64,000 nucleotides of DNA from the NCBI RefSeq assembly GCF_014648855.1, contig NZ_BMRX01000006.1, positions 248,001-312,000 on the forward strand, in the 5' to 3' direction. Shown piece after piece: positions 1 to 8,733 of the stretch. A program made the translations under genes and the position numbers. The notes beneath the pieces were generated by a model. It worked only from the letters and a program-made list of their open reading frames with translations. It made no database searches and was not told the origin of the DNA. This DNA comes from Streptomyces parvulus. GTDB taxonomy: Bacteria > Actinomycetota > Actinomycetes > Streptomycetales > Streptomycetaceae. Position 1 is the stretch's first letter. Each line of letters starts with the position of its first letter.

Positions 1-364
1 CTCGGTCGAGCACACCGGTGACAACCTCACCGGTGAGGGCGAGGGCGACGACGAGCAGATCAAGATCGACCTGGCCGCCGTCCCCGCCGACGTCGAGAAG
101 ATCACCTTCCCGGTCTCGATCTACGACGCGGAGAACCGCCAGCAGTCCTTCGGTCAGGTGCGCAACGCGTTCATCCGCGTCGTCAACCAGGCCGGCGGCG
201 CCGAGATCGCCCGCTACGACCTGTCGGAGGACGCCTCGACGGAGACCGCGATGGTCTTCGGCGAGCTGTACCGCCACGGCGCCGAGTGGAAGTTCCGCGC
301 CATCGGCCAGGGCTACGCCTCGGGCCTGCGCGGCATCGCCCAGGACTTCGGCGTGAACGTCTGA
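1..364 (+). CDS. terD: TerD-family stress protein, 5'-truncated by window edge
   Basis: This is the C-terminal 120 residues of a TerD protein; the start lies upstream of the window and the reading frame begins at base 2. Visible TerD hallmarks are the [13 protein letters not shown] calcium-binding acidic loop, the FPVSIYDAE strand, NAFIRVVNQ, the [14 protein letters not shown] block and the closing [20 protein letters not shown]. TerD proteins are small cytoplasmic Ca2+-binding beta-sandwich proteins of tellurite and phage-stress loci. The next gene is a close paralogue separated by a strong hairpin, so this is a tandem duplication. It heads the Ter cluster that runs to 8.7 kb. Confidence 0.93.
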   Translation, partial: SVEHTGDNLTGEGEGDDEQIKIDLAAVPADVEKITFPVSIYDAENRQQSFGQVRNAFIRVVNQAGGAEIARYDLSEDASTETAMVFGELYRHGAEWKFRAIGQGYASGLRGIAQDFGVNV

Positions 365-397
365 GCGACCTGAACCACCGGGGCCAGCGCCCCGATC

Positions 398-432
398 GTC
401 CGGCGCCGCACGGTTTACGTGCGGCGCCGGAC
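398..432 (+). terminator. Intrinsic terminator between the two TerD genes
   Basis: A perfect 15-bp inverted repeat, GTCCGGCGCCGCACG (398-412) and its complement (418-432), closes a GTTTA loop. It lies 33 bases after the first TerD stop and 45 bases before the second TerD start. There is no U-tract, which is usual in Streptomyces. The two terD genes are therefore probably separate transcripts or attenuated relative to each other. Confidence 0.75.
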
Positions 433-476
433 GCGCAGGAACACCAGGAATCATCACCCGGGGAGGGACCATCACC

Positions 477-1052
477 ATGGGCGTCACGCTTGCCAAGGGA
501 GGCAACGTCTCCCTGTCCAAGGCCGCACCGAACCTCACACAGGTACTGGTCGGGCTCGGCTGGGACGCGCGTTCCACCACCGGAGCACCCTTCGACCTCG
601 ACGCCAGCGCACTCGTGTGCAGCGGGGGCCGGGTGCTCGGCGACGAGTGGTTCGTGTTCTACAACCAGCTCAAGAGCCCCGACGGCTCGATCGAGCACAC
701 CGGTGACAACCTCACCGGCGAGGGCGACGGGGACGACGAGTCGGTACTGGTCGACCTCGCCGCGGTGCCGGCCCACTGCGACAAGATCGTCTTCCCGGTC
801 TCGATCCACATGGCCGACGAGCGCGGACAGACCTTCGGCCAGGTCAGCAACGCCTTCATCCGCGTCGTCAACCGGGCCGACGGCCAGGAACTCGCCCGCT
901 ACGACCTCAGCGAGGACGCCTCCACGGAGACCGCGATGATCTTCGGTGAGCTCTATCGCTACCAGGGCGAATGGAAGTTCCGCGCCGTGGGGCAGGGGTA
1001 CGCGTCGGGGCTGCGCGGCATCGCTCTAGACTTCGGAGTCAACGTTTCGTAA
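477..1052 (+). CDS. terD: TerD-family calcium-binding stress protein
   Basis: The 191-residue product is a full-length TerD domain, the usual size for the family. It starts [13 protein letters not shown] and carries the DLDASAL and FVFYNQ strands. The Ca2+ loop [14 protein letters not shown] lies near residues 78-91, and the protein ends [20 protein letters not shown]. TerD proteins bind Ca2+ at acidic loops and act in the cytoplasm, often near the membrane with TerC. The ATG is preceded by GGGGAGGGA at a good distance. The downstream neighbour is a TerC-like DUF475 gene 50 bases away, so the two may be co-transcribed. The protein is nearly identical in layout to the truncated TerD upstream. 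Confidence 0.96.
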   Translation: MGVTLAKGGNVSLSKAAPNLTQVLVGLGWDARSTTGAPFDLDASALVCSGGRVLGDEWFVFYNQLKSPDGSIEHTGDNLTGEGDGDDESVLVDLAAVPAHCDKIVFPVSIHMADERGQTFGQVSNAFIRVVNRADGQELARYDLSEDASTETAMIFGELYRYQGEWKFRAVGQGYASGLRGIALDFGVNVS

Positions 1053-1101
1053 AGCCGCGTACGGCGCGGGGGAGCCCCGTACAGACACGATTGGGTAGCC
1101 A

Positions 1102-2238
1102 GTGGTTCTGAAAACCTTCGGGTGGTCGTTCGCGGTCACCGCGCTCGGCCTGGTGGCCGCGGTCTTCTACGGGGGGTGGACCGCCTTCGGAGTCGTGGCG
1201 ATCCTGTCCGTCCTGGAGATCTCGCTGTCCTTCGACAACGCGGTGGTCAACGCCGGGATCCTGAAGAAGATGAATGCCTTCTGGCAGAAGATCTTCCTCA
1301 CCATCGGCATCCTGATCGCCGTCTTCGGCATGCGCCTGATCTTCCCGGTCGTCATCGTCGCGGTCAGCGCGTCCCTCGGCCCCATCGAGGCCGTCGACCT
1401 CGCCCTGACCGACAAGGACCGCTACCAGGAACTGGTGACGGACGCCCATCCGTCGATCGCCGCCTTCGGTGGCATGTTCCTCCTGATGATCTTCCTCGAC
1501 TTCATCTTCGAGGACCGGGACATCAAGTGGCTCGGCTGGCTGGAGCGCCCGCTGGCCAAGCTGGGCAAGGTCGACATGCTGTCGGTCTGCATCGCCCTGG
1601 TCGTGCTGCTGGTCTCCGCGATCACCTTCGGCGCCCACGCCCACCAGCACGGCGGCACGCACGCCGACAAGGCGGAGACGGTCCTGCTCTCCGGCATCGC
1701 GGGTCTGATCACCTATCTCGTCGTCGGCGGCCTCTCCAGCTTCTTCGAGGACAAGCTCGAAGAGGAGGAGGAGCGCGAACACGAGGCCGAGGAGAAGGCC
1801 GAGCGCGAGGGCAAGCCCAAGTCGGCCGTCAAGCTGGCCGGCAAGGCCGCGTTCTTCATGTTCCTCTACCTGGAGGTCCTGGACGCGTCGTTCTCCTTCG
1901 ACGGCGTCATCGGCGCCTTCGCCATCACCAACGACATCGTGCTCATGGCGCTCGGCCTCGGCATCGGCGCCATGTACGTCCGGTCGCTGACCGTGTACCT
2001 GGTCCGCCAGGGCACCCTCGACGACTACGTCTACCTGGAGCACGGCGCCCACTACGCCATCGGCGCCCTGTCGGTGATCCTGCTGGTGACCATCCAGTAC
2101 GAGATCAACGAGATCATCACCGGCCTGATCGGCGTGGTCCTGATCGGCGCCTCCTTCTGGTCCTCGGTGCGCCGCAACCGCGCCCTCGCGGCGGCCGACG
2201 GCGATCAGGAGAAGACGGAGGTCTCCTCCGGGGTGTGA
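1102..2238 (+). CDS. TerC-like integral membrane protein (DUF475 family)
   Basis: The 378-residue polytopic protein belongs to the DUF475 branch of the TerC superfamily. The defining intramembrane motif is LSVLEISLSFDNAVVNAG near residues 35-52, repeated in the second half as YLEVLDASFSFDGVIGAF, each with acidic residues facing the membrane core. About 8-9 hydrophobic segments are visible. A charged EEEEEREHEAEEKAER loop near residues 222-237 is probably cytoplasmic. The start is GTG with no strong ribosome site. TerC-type proteins are linked to metal (Mn2+) export and to membrane anchoring of TerD complexes. Position directly after terD and before a TerA/D-like gene supports a Ter membrane role; the transported ion cannot be read from sequence. 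Confidence 0.92.
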   Translation: MVLKTFGWSFAVTALGLVAAVFYGGWTAFGVVAILSVLEISLSFDNAVVNAGILKKMNAFWQKIFLTIGILIAVFGMRLIFPVVIVAVSASLGPIEAVDLALTDKDRYQELVTDAHPSIAAFGGMFLLMIFLDFIFEDRDIKWLGWLERPLAKLGKVDMLSVCIALVVLLVSAITFGAHAHQHGGTHADKAETVLLSGIAGLITYLVVGGLSSFFEDKLEEEEEREHEAEEKAEREGKPKSAVKLAGKAAFFMFLYLEVLDASFSFDGVIGAFAITNDIVLMALGLGIGAMYVRSLTVYLVRQGTLDDYVYLEHGAHYAIGALSVILLVTIQYEINEIITGLIGVVLIGASFWSSVRRNRALAAADGDQEKTEVSSGV

Positions 2239-2251
2239 AAAGGCTCCGGAC

Positions 2252-2305
2252 CCGGGCCGGGTTCGCCCCCGGTGCGCCCGCACCACTGGTGTGAACCCGG
2301 CCCGG
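2252..2305 (+). terminator. Hairpin terminator after DUF475 gene
   Basis: CCGGGCCGGGTTC at 2252-2264 is exactly complementary to 2293-2305, giving a 13-bp stem around a 28-base loop. It begins 13 bases after the DUF475 stop. It probably ends the terD-DUF475 transcript before the next tellurium gene. Confidence 0.6.
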
Positions 2306-2390
2306 ACGAGGAACGCTCTGAGCGGGGCGGCCGACGAGGACGACTCCTCGGGGCCGCCCCGTCGGCGGTCGGAACAAGGTGGGGGCGGGA

Positions 2391-3128
2391 ATGGGCTTCT
2401 TGGACGGACTGTGGCGCGGCCGCGAGTCCGAGTTCGACTCGGGCAGCGCGGCGACCAACTCCATCCAGCTGACCAAACGGCACAGCCAGGTCTCTCTGAC
2501 GAAGCAGGGCGCGGCCACCGGCCACCTGCGCGTCAACCTGGCCTGGCGCATGCGCACGTCGGACATCACGGGAGCCCAGCGCGAGAGCCTGCTGCGGCAC
2601 CCCTTCAAGGCGCTCAAGCCGCCCGAGGTCGTCGGCCACAGCCAGAGCATGGTCAACGTCGACCTCGACCTCGGCTGCCTCTACGAACTCATGGACGGCA
2701 CCCGCGGCGTCGTCCAGCCGCTCGGCGGCTTCCTGGGCGACGTCAACGCCCCGCCCTACGTCAAGCTCAGCGGCGACGACCGCTTCGGCTCGGCGTCCGG
2801 CGAGACGATATACGTCAACCTCGACCACAAGGACGCCATCAAGCGCCTGCTGCTCTTCGCCTACATCTACGACCAGACCCCGGCCTTCGACCGGACGCAC
2901 GCGATCGTCACGCTCTACCCGAGCAACGGCCCCCGCATCGAGATAGGCCTCGACGAACGCCACCCCCAGGCCCGCTCCTGCGCCGTCGTGATGATCGAGA
3001 ACGTCAAGGGCGAGATCTTCGTCCGCCGCGAGGTGAAGTTCGTGTACGGCTTCCAGGGCGAGCTGGACCGGCTCTACGGCTGGGGCCTGCAGTGGGGCCG
3101 CGGCCACAAGAGCAAGGCGGACCGCTGA
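2391..3128 (+). CDS. TerA/TerD-like tellurium resistance protein
   Basis: The 245-residue protein starts MGFLDGLWRGRESEFDSG and resembles the TerA/TerD beta-sandwich class. Features are the ATGHLRVNLAWRMR strand, DLDLGCLYELMDG in place of the TerD DLDASAL strand, a GDDRFGSASGE acidic loop, YIYDQTPAFDRT, and a long FVYGFQGELDRLYGWGLQW terminus. A GTG four codons upstream (2379) is in frame. I prefer the ATG at 2391 because the homologous MGFFDGLW-type start lies there. The gene follows DUF475 across a terminator-like hairpin. TerA-like proteins are predicted partners of TerD in calcium-dependent assemblies; that function is inferred from family only. Confidence 0.85.
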   Translation: MGFLDGLWRGRESEFDSGSAATNSIQLTKRHSQVSLTKQGAATGHLRVNLAWRMRTSDITGAQRESLLRHPFKALKPPEVVGHSQSMVNVDLDLGCLYELMDGTRGVVQPLGGFLGDVNAPPYVKLSGDDRFGSASGETIYVNLDHKDAIKRLLLFAYIYDQTPAFDRTHAIVTLYPSNGPRIEIGLDERHPQARSCAVVMIENVKGEIFVRREVKFVYGFQGELDRLYGWGLQWGRGHKSKADR

Positions 3129-3162
3129 CGGCCCGCGCGCCCTCCCGGCCCGCCGGGTGCGG

Positions 3163-3978
3163 TCACCGCCCGACGAACTGGGGCCCCTGCGGCGGCATCC
3201 GGAAGTCCGGGTCGGGGCCCCCGGAGACCGGCTGCGGGTAGCCGTAGGCGGGCTGGGTGGCCGGCGGCTGCTGCGGATAGCCGTAGGCGGGCTGGGCCGG
3301 TACGGCGGGGGGCTGCTCCGGCGGCAGCGGACGCGAGGCCGGCGGCAGGGGCTGGACGGTCGTCGGCTGCTCCGGGTCGACCGTCGGGGCGGCCGGCTCG
3401 GGACGGCGGGCCGACAGGGGGTCGTCCGCGCCCTCGGACTCGTCCACCGAGATGCCGAAGTCGGTCGCGAGGCCCTTGAGCCCGTTGGAGTACCCCTCGC
3501 CGAGCGCCCGGAACTTCCAGCCCTCCCCGCGCCGGTACAGCTCGCCGCAGATCAGCGCCGTCTCCTGGCCCGTCTCCGGCTTCACGTCGAAGTACGCCAG
3601 GGGTTCCTCGCCGGCCGAGGCGGCGTCGTGCACCAGGATGCGCAGCGAGCGCACCCGGTCGAAGGCGGCCCCGTCCGCGGACGCGACCAGCAGGATCCGG
3701 CCCACCGAGGCCTCGACCCGGGACAGGTCTGTCTGGATCGTGTCGGTCAGGCCCTCGGTGACCCGCTTCTTGCCGAGCCGCCAGACCTGGCCGGAGGGGT
3801 GCCGGGGCTGGTTGTAGAAGACGAAGTCGTCGTCGGAGCGCACGCGGCCGTCCGGGCCGAGCAGCAGCGCGGAGGCGTCGATGTCGGGGGTCCCCGATCC
3901 GGGCGCCCAGCGCAGCACGGCACGGACCGTCGTGGCTTGCAGCGGGACGTTCGATCCCTTGAGCATCGCGTGCGTCAT
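3163..3978 (-). CDS. TerD-domain protein with Pro/Gln/Tyr-rich tail
   Basis: The 271-residue protein has an N-terminal TerD domain (about residues 1-180; [52 protein letters not shown]). It is followed by an about 85-residue low-complexity tail rich in Pro, Gln, Ala and Tyr with repeated PAYGYPQ units. The canonical acidic TerD calcium loop is replaced by a basic stretch ([11 protein letters not shown]), so calcium binding is doubtful. The start ATG at 3978 lies in a 209-base divergent region shared with the aldolase gene. It ends 34 bases from the convergent TerA-like stop. The tail suggests a sticky or phase-separating segment, which is inference. Confidence 0.9.
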   Translation of the reverse strand: MTHAMLKGSNVPLQATTVRAVLRWAPGSGTPDIDASALLLGPDGRVRSDDDFVFYNQPRHPSGQVWRLGKKRVTEGLTDTIQTDLSRVEASVGRILLVASADGAAFDRVRSLRILVHDAASAGEEPLAYFDVKPETGQETALICGELYRRGEGWKFRALGEGYSNGLKGLATDFGISVDESEGADDPLSARRPEPAAPTVDPEQPTTVQPLPPASRPLPPEQPPAVPAQPAYGYPQQPPATQPAYGYPQPVSGGPDPDFRMPPQGPQFVGR

Positions 3979-4187
3979 GCGGTCATCCTGCCCTCTCGGT
4001 CCTGGTCACGACAACGCGGGGGCGGGTACACGGACCCTGTGCCGCCCGTCCCGGGTAGCCGTCGACGACATGGCCGGGTTACCTGGAATTCATGCCCGGT
4101 GGGAACCTCCGACATGGATGCGTACGTACTATTACCGGCCACCTTTCGGCGATTCACAGGTTGCCCAGACACGACGGGGGAGCTTAA

Positions 4188-5354
4188 ATGCGTCACTTTG
4201 GACAGATTGCCCCTGAAGTGCGGAAGCGTCTCTTCCACCAGGAGCCCTGCTCCTTCACGGCCGACTCCCCGGCCCGGCTGCTCTCCGCCGCCCTGGGTGC
4301 CACCCTCTACAGCCCGGCCACCCGGCCCGGCCTCGCCGAGGACATCCTCAAGCAGGGCGCGCGCGGGGTGGTGTCGATGGTGCTCTGCCTGGAGGACTCC
4401 ATCGACGACGCCGACGTACCGGCGGGCGAGGCCAATCTCGTCCGTCAGCTCGACGATCTGGCGAAACGTTCCGACGCCGACGTCCCCCTCCTGTTCGTCC
4501 GGGTCCGCGCCCCCGAGCAGGTGCCCGACCTGGTACGGCGCCTCGGTCCGGCCGTGCGGCTGCTCTCCGGGTTCGTGCTGCCGAAGTTCACCGAGGAGCG
4601 CGGCATCCCGTTCCTGGAGGCGCTCTCCGCCGCCGAGGCCGCCAGTGGCCGCCGGCTCTTCGCCATGCCGGTCCTGGAGTCCCCCGACCTGCTGTACCGG
4701 GAGTCCAGGGTGCAGACCCTGGAGGGCATCTTCCGCGCCGTCGACAAGTACCGCGACCGCGTGCTCGCCCTGCGGCTCGGCGTGACCGACTTCTGCTCCT
4801 CCTACGGGCTGCGCCGCGGCCCCGACATGACCGCCTACGACGTCCAGATCGTCGCCTCCGTGATCGCCGACGTCGTGAACATGCTCGCCCGCGCCGACGG
4901 CACCGGCTTCACCGTGACGGGACCGGTCTGGGAGTACTTCCGCGTACCGGAGCGGATGTTCAAGCCGCAGCTGCGCCAGAGCCCCTTCCTGGAGGGCCAG
5001 GCCGTGGGACTGCGGCAGAAGCTGATCGAGCACTCCATGGACGGCCTGCTGCGGGAGATCTCCCTGGACCGCGCCAACGGCCTGCTGGGCAAGACCTGCA
5101 TCCACCCCTCGCACGTGCTCCCCGTCCACGCGCTGTCCGTGGTCAGCCACGAGGAGTTCAGCGACGCCCAGGACATCCTGCGGCCGGAACGCGGCGGCGG
5201 GGGTGTGCTGAGGTCGGCGTACACGAACAAGATGAACGAGGTGAAGCCCCACCGCGCCTGGGCCGAGCGGACCCTGCTGCGCGCCGAGGTCTTCGGGGTG
5301 GCCAACGAGGACGTCGGCTTCGTGGAACTGCTCGCCGCCGGACTGTCCGACTGA
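4188..5354 (+). CDS. HpcH/HpaI-CitE type aldolase/lyase of the Ter cluster
   Basis: The 388-residue protein shows the HpcH/HpaI/CitE TIM-barrel pattern. It has VSMVLCLEDSIDDADV near residues 64-79 (acidic metal and substrate residues), LLFVRVRAPEQ, FVLPKFTEE, FAMPVLESPDL, LRLGVTDFCSSYGLRRG and GKTCIHPSHV near the end. Related enzymes cleave or form C-C bonds next to a CoA ester or keto acid. In Ter loci this family is part of a predicted nucleoside-like metabolite pathway. GGGGGAG precedes the ATG. It is followed after 89 bases by the phosphoribosyltransferase fusion and then a HAD phosphatase, giving the expected enzyme order. The actual substrate is unknown. Confidence 0.9.
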   Translation: MRHFGQIAPEVRKRLFHQEPCSFTADSPARLLSAALGATLYSPATRPGLAEDILKQGARGVVSMVLCLEDSIDDADVPAGEANLVRQLDDLAKRSDADVPLLFVRVRAPEQVPDLVRRLGPAVRLLSGFVLPKFTEERGIPFLEALSAAEAASGRRLFAMPVLESPDLLYRESRVQTLEGIFRAVDKYRDRVLALRLGVTDFCSSYGLRRGPDMTAYDVQIVASVIADVVNMLARADGTGFTVTGPVWEYFRVPERMFKPQLRQSPFLEGQAVGLRQKLIEHSMDGLLREISLDRANGLLGKTCIHPSHVLPVHALSVVSHEEFSDAQDILRPERGGGGVLRSAYTNKMNEVKPHRAWAERTLLRAEVFGVANEDVGFVELLAAGLSD

Positions 5355-5443
5355 CCCGACGACCTGAACGCAACAACCTGAACGCAACGACCGATGAACG
5401 ACGTGACGGCGCGGGCCGGAACGGAAACGGGAGGCACGACCAC

Positions 5444-7921
5444 ATGACCGAGAGGGCGCGCGCCGAGGGGCGCGCCGGAGTCTGGTCCGGCAGCTGGGTC
5501 GCCGAGCGGCTGGGCGTCGAACTGGCCGGTGACGACGGGCTGACCGGCCTGCTGGGCCTCGCCCTGCGCCGCAACCCCAAACGGGCGCACCTGCTCGTCT
5601 CCAACGTGCTCGGCAAGCACGTCCCGCAGTCGCCCTCCGTCGTCCACGGCCACGGCGTCGCCCTCGGCCGCCGCGTGCGCGACCTGCTCGGCGCCGAAAC
5701 GGCCGGCCGCGCGGTCGTCCTCGGCTACGCGGAGACCGCCACCGGACTCGGCCACTCCGTCGCCGACGGCCTCGGCGCCGCGCCCTACCTGCACTCCACG
5801 CGCCGCCCGGTCGCCGGCGTCGGCCCGGCGGGCGGCTTCGAGGAGTCCCACTCGCACGCCACCTCCCACCTCCTGCTGCCCGAGGACCCCGCGCTGCTGG
5901 CCGGGGACGGGCCGCTGGTCCTCGTCGACGACGAGTTCTCCACCGGCAACACGGTGCTCAACACCGTCCGCGCCCTGCACGAGCGCTACCCGCGCAAGCG
6001 GTACGTGGTGGTCGCCCTGGTCGACATGCGCTCACCCGCGGACGCCGGACGCCTGGCGGACTTCGCCCGGGAGATCGGCGCCCGCGTCGACCTGGTGACG
6101 GCCGCCTCCGGCACGGTGCGGCTGCCGCCGGGCGTGCTGGAGAAGGGGCGGGAGCTGGTCGCCCGGTACGAGGGCGAGCGGCCCCCCGGGGACGCGGGCT
6201 CCGGCGGCGGGGGAGCGGCCGGCCGGGTCGCCCGCGTCGAACTGGGCTGGCCCGGCGGTGTTCCCGACGGCGGGCGGCACGGGTTCACGGCCGCCCACCG
6301 GGACCGGCTGGAGGACGCGCTGCCCGGCATGGCCGCGCGGATCGCCGGCGCCCTGCCGGCCGGTGCCCGGCGCGTGCTCGTCCTCGGCTTCGAGGAACTG
6401 ATGTACGCGCCCCTCCGCCTGGCCGAAGCGCTGGAGCGGACCACCGGCGCCGAGGTGCGCTACTCGACCACCACCCGCTCTCCCGTCCTCGCCGTCGACG
6501 ACCCCGGCTACGCGATACGCACCCGCCTGGTCTTCCCGGCCCACGACGACCCGTCCGACGGCCCCGGCGAGCGCTACGCCTACAACGTCGCCGGCGCCGG
6601 CTTCGACGCCGTCGTCGCGGTCGTCGACTCGGCCGCCGACACCCCCGCCCTGCACGCGGGCGACGGTCTGCTGGCCCGGCTCGCCGCGCATGTGCCGCAC
6701 GTCCTGCTCGCGGTCGTCCCGTCGTACGTCCCGCGCACCCCGCACGCCCCCGAAAGGCCCTCCATGCTGCCCGAGCCCCTGCGCGGCCCCGACTTCTCCT
6801 CGTACGCGTCCGACGAGGTCGGCTGGCTGCTCCAGGACCTCTCGGAGGTGACGCTGGAGGCGCCGACCGAGGAGCGCGAGGAGGCCATCCAGAGCGGCGG
6901 CGCGCACTACGCGGAGTCGCTGCCCGTCGAGTACCAGCCCAGCGAGCAGTACCAGGAGCTGTTCCACGCCGCCCTGGACGCGTCCGCCGCCCGGCTGGCG
7001 CGCGCCGTCGGCGCCGTCACCGAGATCGTGCTCGCCGAGCGGTCGCCCCGCCCCGTGCTGGTCTCCCTCGCCCGCGCGGGCACCCCCGTGGGCATCCTCA
7101 TGCGCCGCTGGGCGCGCCACCGCCACGGCCTCGACCTGCCGCACTACGCGGTGTCGATCGTCCGGGGCCGCGGCATCGACGCCAACGCGCTGCGCTGGCT
7201 GGCCGCCCACCACGACCCGGCCGACGTGGTCTTCGTCGACGGCTGGACCGGCAAGGGCGCCATCACCCGCGAACTCGCCGCCGCCCTGCGCGACTTCGAG
7301 GCCACCGACGGCGTCACCGGCTTCGACCCGGAGATCGCCGTGCTGGCCGACCCCGGTTCCTGCGTGCGCACCTACGGCACCCGCGACGACTTCCTCATCC
7401 CCTCCGCCTGCCTCAACTCCACGGTCTCCGGGCTGATCTCCCGCACCGTCCTGCGCGCCGACCTGGTGGGCCCGCACGACTTCCACGGCGCGAAGTTCTA
7501 CCGCGACCTCGCCGGCGCCGACCTGTCACCCGCCTTCCTAGACGCCGTCTCGGACCACTACCCGGACGTCGTGGACGAGGTCCACGCCCAGGCCAAGGAG
7601 CTGCTCGCCGCCGACCGCACGCCCACCTGGGAGGGCTGGGCCGCCGTCGAGCGGATCAGCGCGGAGTACGGCATCGACGACGTGAACCTCGTCAAGCCCG
7701 GCGTCGGCGAGACCACCCGCGTGATGCTGCGCCGGGTGCCGTGGAAGGTGCTCGCCCGGGCCGGTGCCGGCGCGGACCTGGACCACGTGCGCCTGCTCGC
7801 CGAGCAGCGGGGCGTGCCCGTCGAGGAGGTCGAGGGCCTGCCGTACACCTGCGTGGGCCTGATCCACCCCCAGTACACCCGCGGCGCGACCGGCGCCGAC
7901 GGCAGGGCGGTGGCGCTCTGA
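5444..7921 (+). CDS. Phosphoribosyltransferase-TRSP-StiP-Pelota fusion protein
   Basis: The 825-residue protein joins several Ter-associated modules. Residues about 45-230 form a PRTase_2-like phosphoribosyltransferase with the PRPP loop VLVDDEFSTGNT at 159-170. Residues about 240-400 match a TRSP-type domain. Residues about 445-725 match the StiP/PRTase_1 family with a second PRPP-like loop, VFVDGWTGKGAITREL. Residues about 745-815 look like a Pelota-type RNA-binding tail (RAGAGADLDHVRLLAEQRGV). In many bacteria the two halves are separate proteins. GGGAGG precedes the ATG by about 9 bases. Its TGA overlaps the ATG of the HAD gene, showing translational coupling. The likely role is transfer of ribose-5-phosphate in a Ter-specific metabolite pathway; the substrate is unknown. 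Confidence 0.88.
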   Translation: MTERARAEGRAGVWSGSWVAERLGVELAGDDGLTGLLGLALRRNPKRAHLLVSNVLGKHVPQSPSVVHGHGVALGRRVRDLLGAETAGRAVVLGYAETATGLGHSVADGLGAAPYLHSTRRPVAGVGPAGGFEESHSHATSHLLLPEDPALLAGDGPLVLVDDEFSTGNTVLNTVRALHERYPRKRYVVVALVDMRSPADAGRLADFAREIGARVDLVTAASGTVRLPPGVLEKGRELVARYEGERPPGDAGSGGGGAAGRVARVELGWPGGVPDGGRHGFTAAHRDRLEDALPGMAARIAGALPAGARRVLVLGFEELMYAPLRLAEALERTTGAEVRYSTTTRSPVLAVDDPGYAIRTRLVFPAHDDPSDGPGERYAYNVAGAGFDAVVAVVDSAADTPALHAGDGLLARLAAHVPHVLLAVVPSYVPRTPHAPERPSMLPEPLRGPDFSSYASDEVGWLLQDLSEVTLEAPTEEREEAIQSGGAHYAESLPVEYQPSEQYQELFHAALDASAARLARAVGAVTEIVLAERSPRPVLVSLARAGTPVGILMRRWARHRHGLDLPHYAVSIVRGRGIDANALRWLAAHHDPADVVFVDGWTGKGAITRELAAALRDFEATDGVTGFDPEIAVLADPGSCVRTYGTRDDFLIPSACLNSTVSGLISRTVLRADLVGPHDFHGAKFYRDLAGADLSPAFLDAVSDHYPDVVDEVHAQAKELLAADRTPTWEGWAAVERISAEYGIDDVNLVKPGVGETTRVMLRRVPWKVLARAGAGADLDHVRLLAEQRGVPVEEVEGLPYTCVGLIHPQYTRGATGADGRAVAL

Positions 7922-8733
7922 TGTCCGTGCTCGTCGCCAGCGACCTCGACCGCACGCTGATCTACTCCGCGGCGGCCCTCGGGCTGACCATGCCCGACCT
8001 GCGCGCGCCCCGGCTGCTGTGCGTGGAGGTCTACGAGAGCAAGCCCCTCTCCTACATGACCGAGACCGCCGCCCGGCTGCTGGCCGACCTCGGCGACTCG
8101 GCGGTCTTCGTCCCGACCACCACCCGCACCCGCAAGCAGTACCAGCGCATCAACCTCCCCGGCCCCGCGTCGAAGTACGCGATCTGCGCCAACGGCGGCC
8201 ATCTGCTGGTGGACGGCGTCTCCGACCCGGACTGGCACGCCCGGGTGACGGCCAGGCTCGCCGACGAGTGCGCCTCGCTGGCCGAGGTCCGCGACCACCT
8301 GATGAACACCGCCGACCCGCTGTGGGTGCGCAAGCACCGGGTCGCCGAGGACCTCTTCGCCTACCTCGTCGTCGAGCGCGACCTGCTCCCCGAGGAGTGG
8401 GTGAAGGAACTCGCCGTCTGGGCCGAGAACCGCGGCTGGACCGTGTCCCTCCAGGGCCGCAAGATCTACGCCGTCCCCAAGCCGCTGACCAAGAGCGCCG
8501 CCGTCCGCGAGGTGGCCCGCCGCACCGGCGCCGAACTCAGCCTCGCCGCCGGGGACTCGCTGCTCGACGCCGACCTGCTGCTCGCCGCCGACCGCGGCTG
8601 GCGGCCCGGCCACGGCGAGCTGGCCGACGCCGACTGGACCGCTCCGGCGATCAGCGCCTTGCCCGAGCGCGGTGTCCTGGCCGGGGAGCGGATTCTCCGG
8701 GAGTTCCTCCGTGCGGCGGGTCCGGCTCACTGA
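7921..8733 (+). CDS. HAD-superfamily phosphatase of the Ter cluster
   Basis: The 270-residue protein begins MSVLVASDLDRTLIYS, with the HAD nucleophile and acid at D8 and D10. The motif II region is VFVPTTTRTRKQY. K190-type KSAAVREVARR supplies the motif III lysine, and GDSLLDADLL is motif IV. The long insert between motifs I and III resembles C2-cap Cof/SPP-type phosphatases. The ATG at 7921 overlaps the preceding stop (TGATG), so it is translated with the phosphoribosyltransferase fusion. An upstream in-frame extension exists but lies inside that gene and is not needed. It is presumed to dephosphorylate the pathway product. Its 3' end overlaps the convergent DedA gene by 83 bases. Confidence 0.9.
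   Translation: MSVLVASDLDRTLIYSAAALGLTMPDLRAPRLLCVEVYESKPLSYMTETAARLLADLGDSAVFVPTTTRTRKQYQRINLPGPASKYAICANGGHLLVDGVSDPDWHARVTARLADECASLAEVRDHLMNTADPLWVRKHRVAEDLFAYLVVERDLLPEEWVKELAVWAENRGWTVSLQGRKIYAVPKPLTKSAAVREVARRTGAELSLAAGDSLLDADLLLAADRGWRPGHGELADADWTAPAISALPERGVLAGERILREFLRAAGPAH

Noticed and set aside
1039..2286. A 415-codon open frame antisense to the DUF475 gene
   Set aside because: It is acidic, His/Asp/Gln-rich and repeats the composition expected from reading a high-GC gene backwards. The plus-strand product is a clear membrane family.
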